Shown here in pieces: positions 5,294 to 5,390 of a stretch of 5,390 nt of DNA (within the stretch, counting starts at the first letter, position 1; the number at the start of each line of letters is the position of its first letter). The position numbers and the translations under genes were made by a program. This DNA is from Candidatus Hydrogenedentota bacterium (GTDB lineage: Bacteria > Hydrogenedentota > Hydrogenedentia > Hydrogenedentales > CAITNO01): NCBI GenBank assembly GCA_903822375.1, contig CAIJOU010000623.1, forward strand, positions 1 to 5,390. Direction: 5' to 3'. The notes under the pieces are model-generated. The model searched no databases and was not told where the DNA came from. It saw only the letters and a program-made list of their open reading frames with translations.

Positions 5294-5390
5294 GTTCCCT
5301 GGTCTCCTTGCGCACCGTTCCGGTGCCCAGATAGGTCACGCCGCGGCGTCCTTTCCGGCTTCCGGAGGGACCCCGCGCGTTGTGATTTGA
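5274..5390 (-). CDS. rpsM: Probable C-terminal end of 30S ribosomal protein S13 (partial)
   Basis: Only the last 38 codons are inside the window, ending at TAA 5276-5274. The reading SNHNARGPSGSRKGRRGV resembles the basic S13 tail, for example NNARTRKGPRRTV in Bacillus, with a short insertion between NAR and RKG. The position just before rpsK is where rpsM is expected, which supports the call. In this frame the gene overlaps the rpsK GTG by 20 nt, and the rpsK Shine-Dalgarno lies inside it. An alternative frame ending at TGA 5338-5336 would leave a 42-nt gap but gives a non-basic tail unlike S13. The frame therefore rests on a weak match, and the rest of the gene lies outside. Confidence 0.5.
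   Translation of the reverse strand, partial: SNHNARGPSGSRKGRRGVTYLGTGTVRKETRERGKGKA

Noticed and set aside
1..5390. Mobile element, CRISPR array, toxin-antitoxin or defence island
   Set aside because: No transposase, integrase, direct-repeat array or terminal inverted repeats were seen. The content is core genes with uniform direction and base composition.

Overview
The window is a GC-rich bacterial chromosomal segment with every supported gene on the minus strand, so transcription runs from high to low coordinates. It is mostly core genome. The organism cannot be named from this sequence alone. High GC, the gene order rpsM(?)-rpsK-rpoA-rplQ without rpsD, a sugar phosphate isomerase/epimerase and a lipoprotein with a carboxypeptidase-regulatory-like fold would suit an uncultured lineage of the PVC/Planctomycetes/Hydrogenedentes kind. 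That placement is inference.

Region 1 (3347-5390) is the downstream end of the alpha ribosomal-protein operon: a probable rpsM C-terminal fragment at the window edge, rpsK (S11, GTG start), a 103-nt gap, rpoA (RNA polymerase alpha) and rplQ (L17). It closes with a candidate intrinsic terminator at 3264-3306. rpsD, which sits between rpsK and rpoA in Escherichia coli, is absent from that position.

Region 2 (446-3192) looks like a separate three-gene operon with tight spacing: a sugar phosphate isomerase/epimerase-like TIM-barrel protein, a predicted lipoprotein of unknown function whose start overlaps the isomerase stop by 16 nt, and a YhaM-like 3'-5' exoribonuclease with an OB-fold and an HD domain. 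The isomerase and lipoprotein are likely translationally coupled. Nothing in the sequences shows a shared pathway with the nuclease, which may be a passenger.

Region 3 (1-390) is a monocistronic tatA unit: a promoter with a perfect TATAAT box, a short 5' UTR with a stable hairpin, a strong Shine-Dalgarno site, a 63-residue TatA and a textbook intrinsic terminator. No mobile element, CRISPR array, tRNA or rRNA was seen, and no novel multi-gene system. The least explained parts are the lipoprotein, the structured gap between the exonuclease and tatA, and small differences in RpoA.
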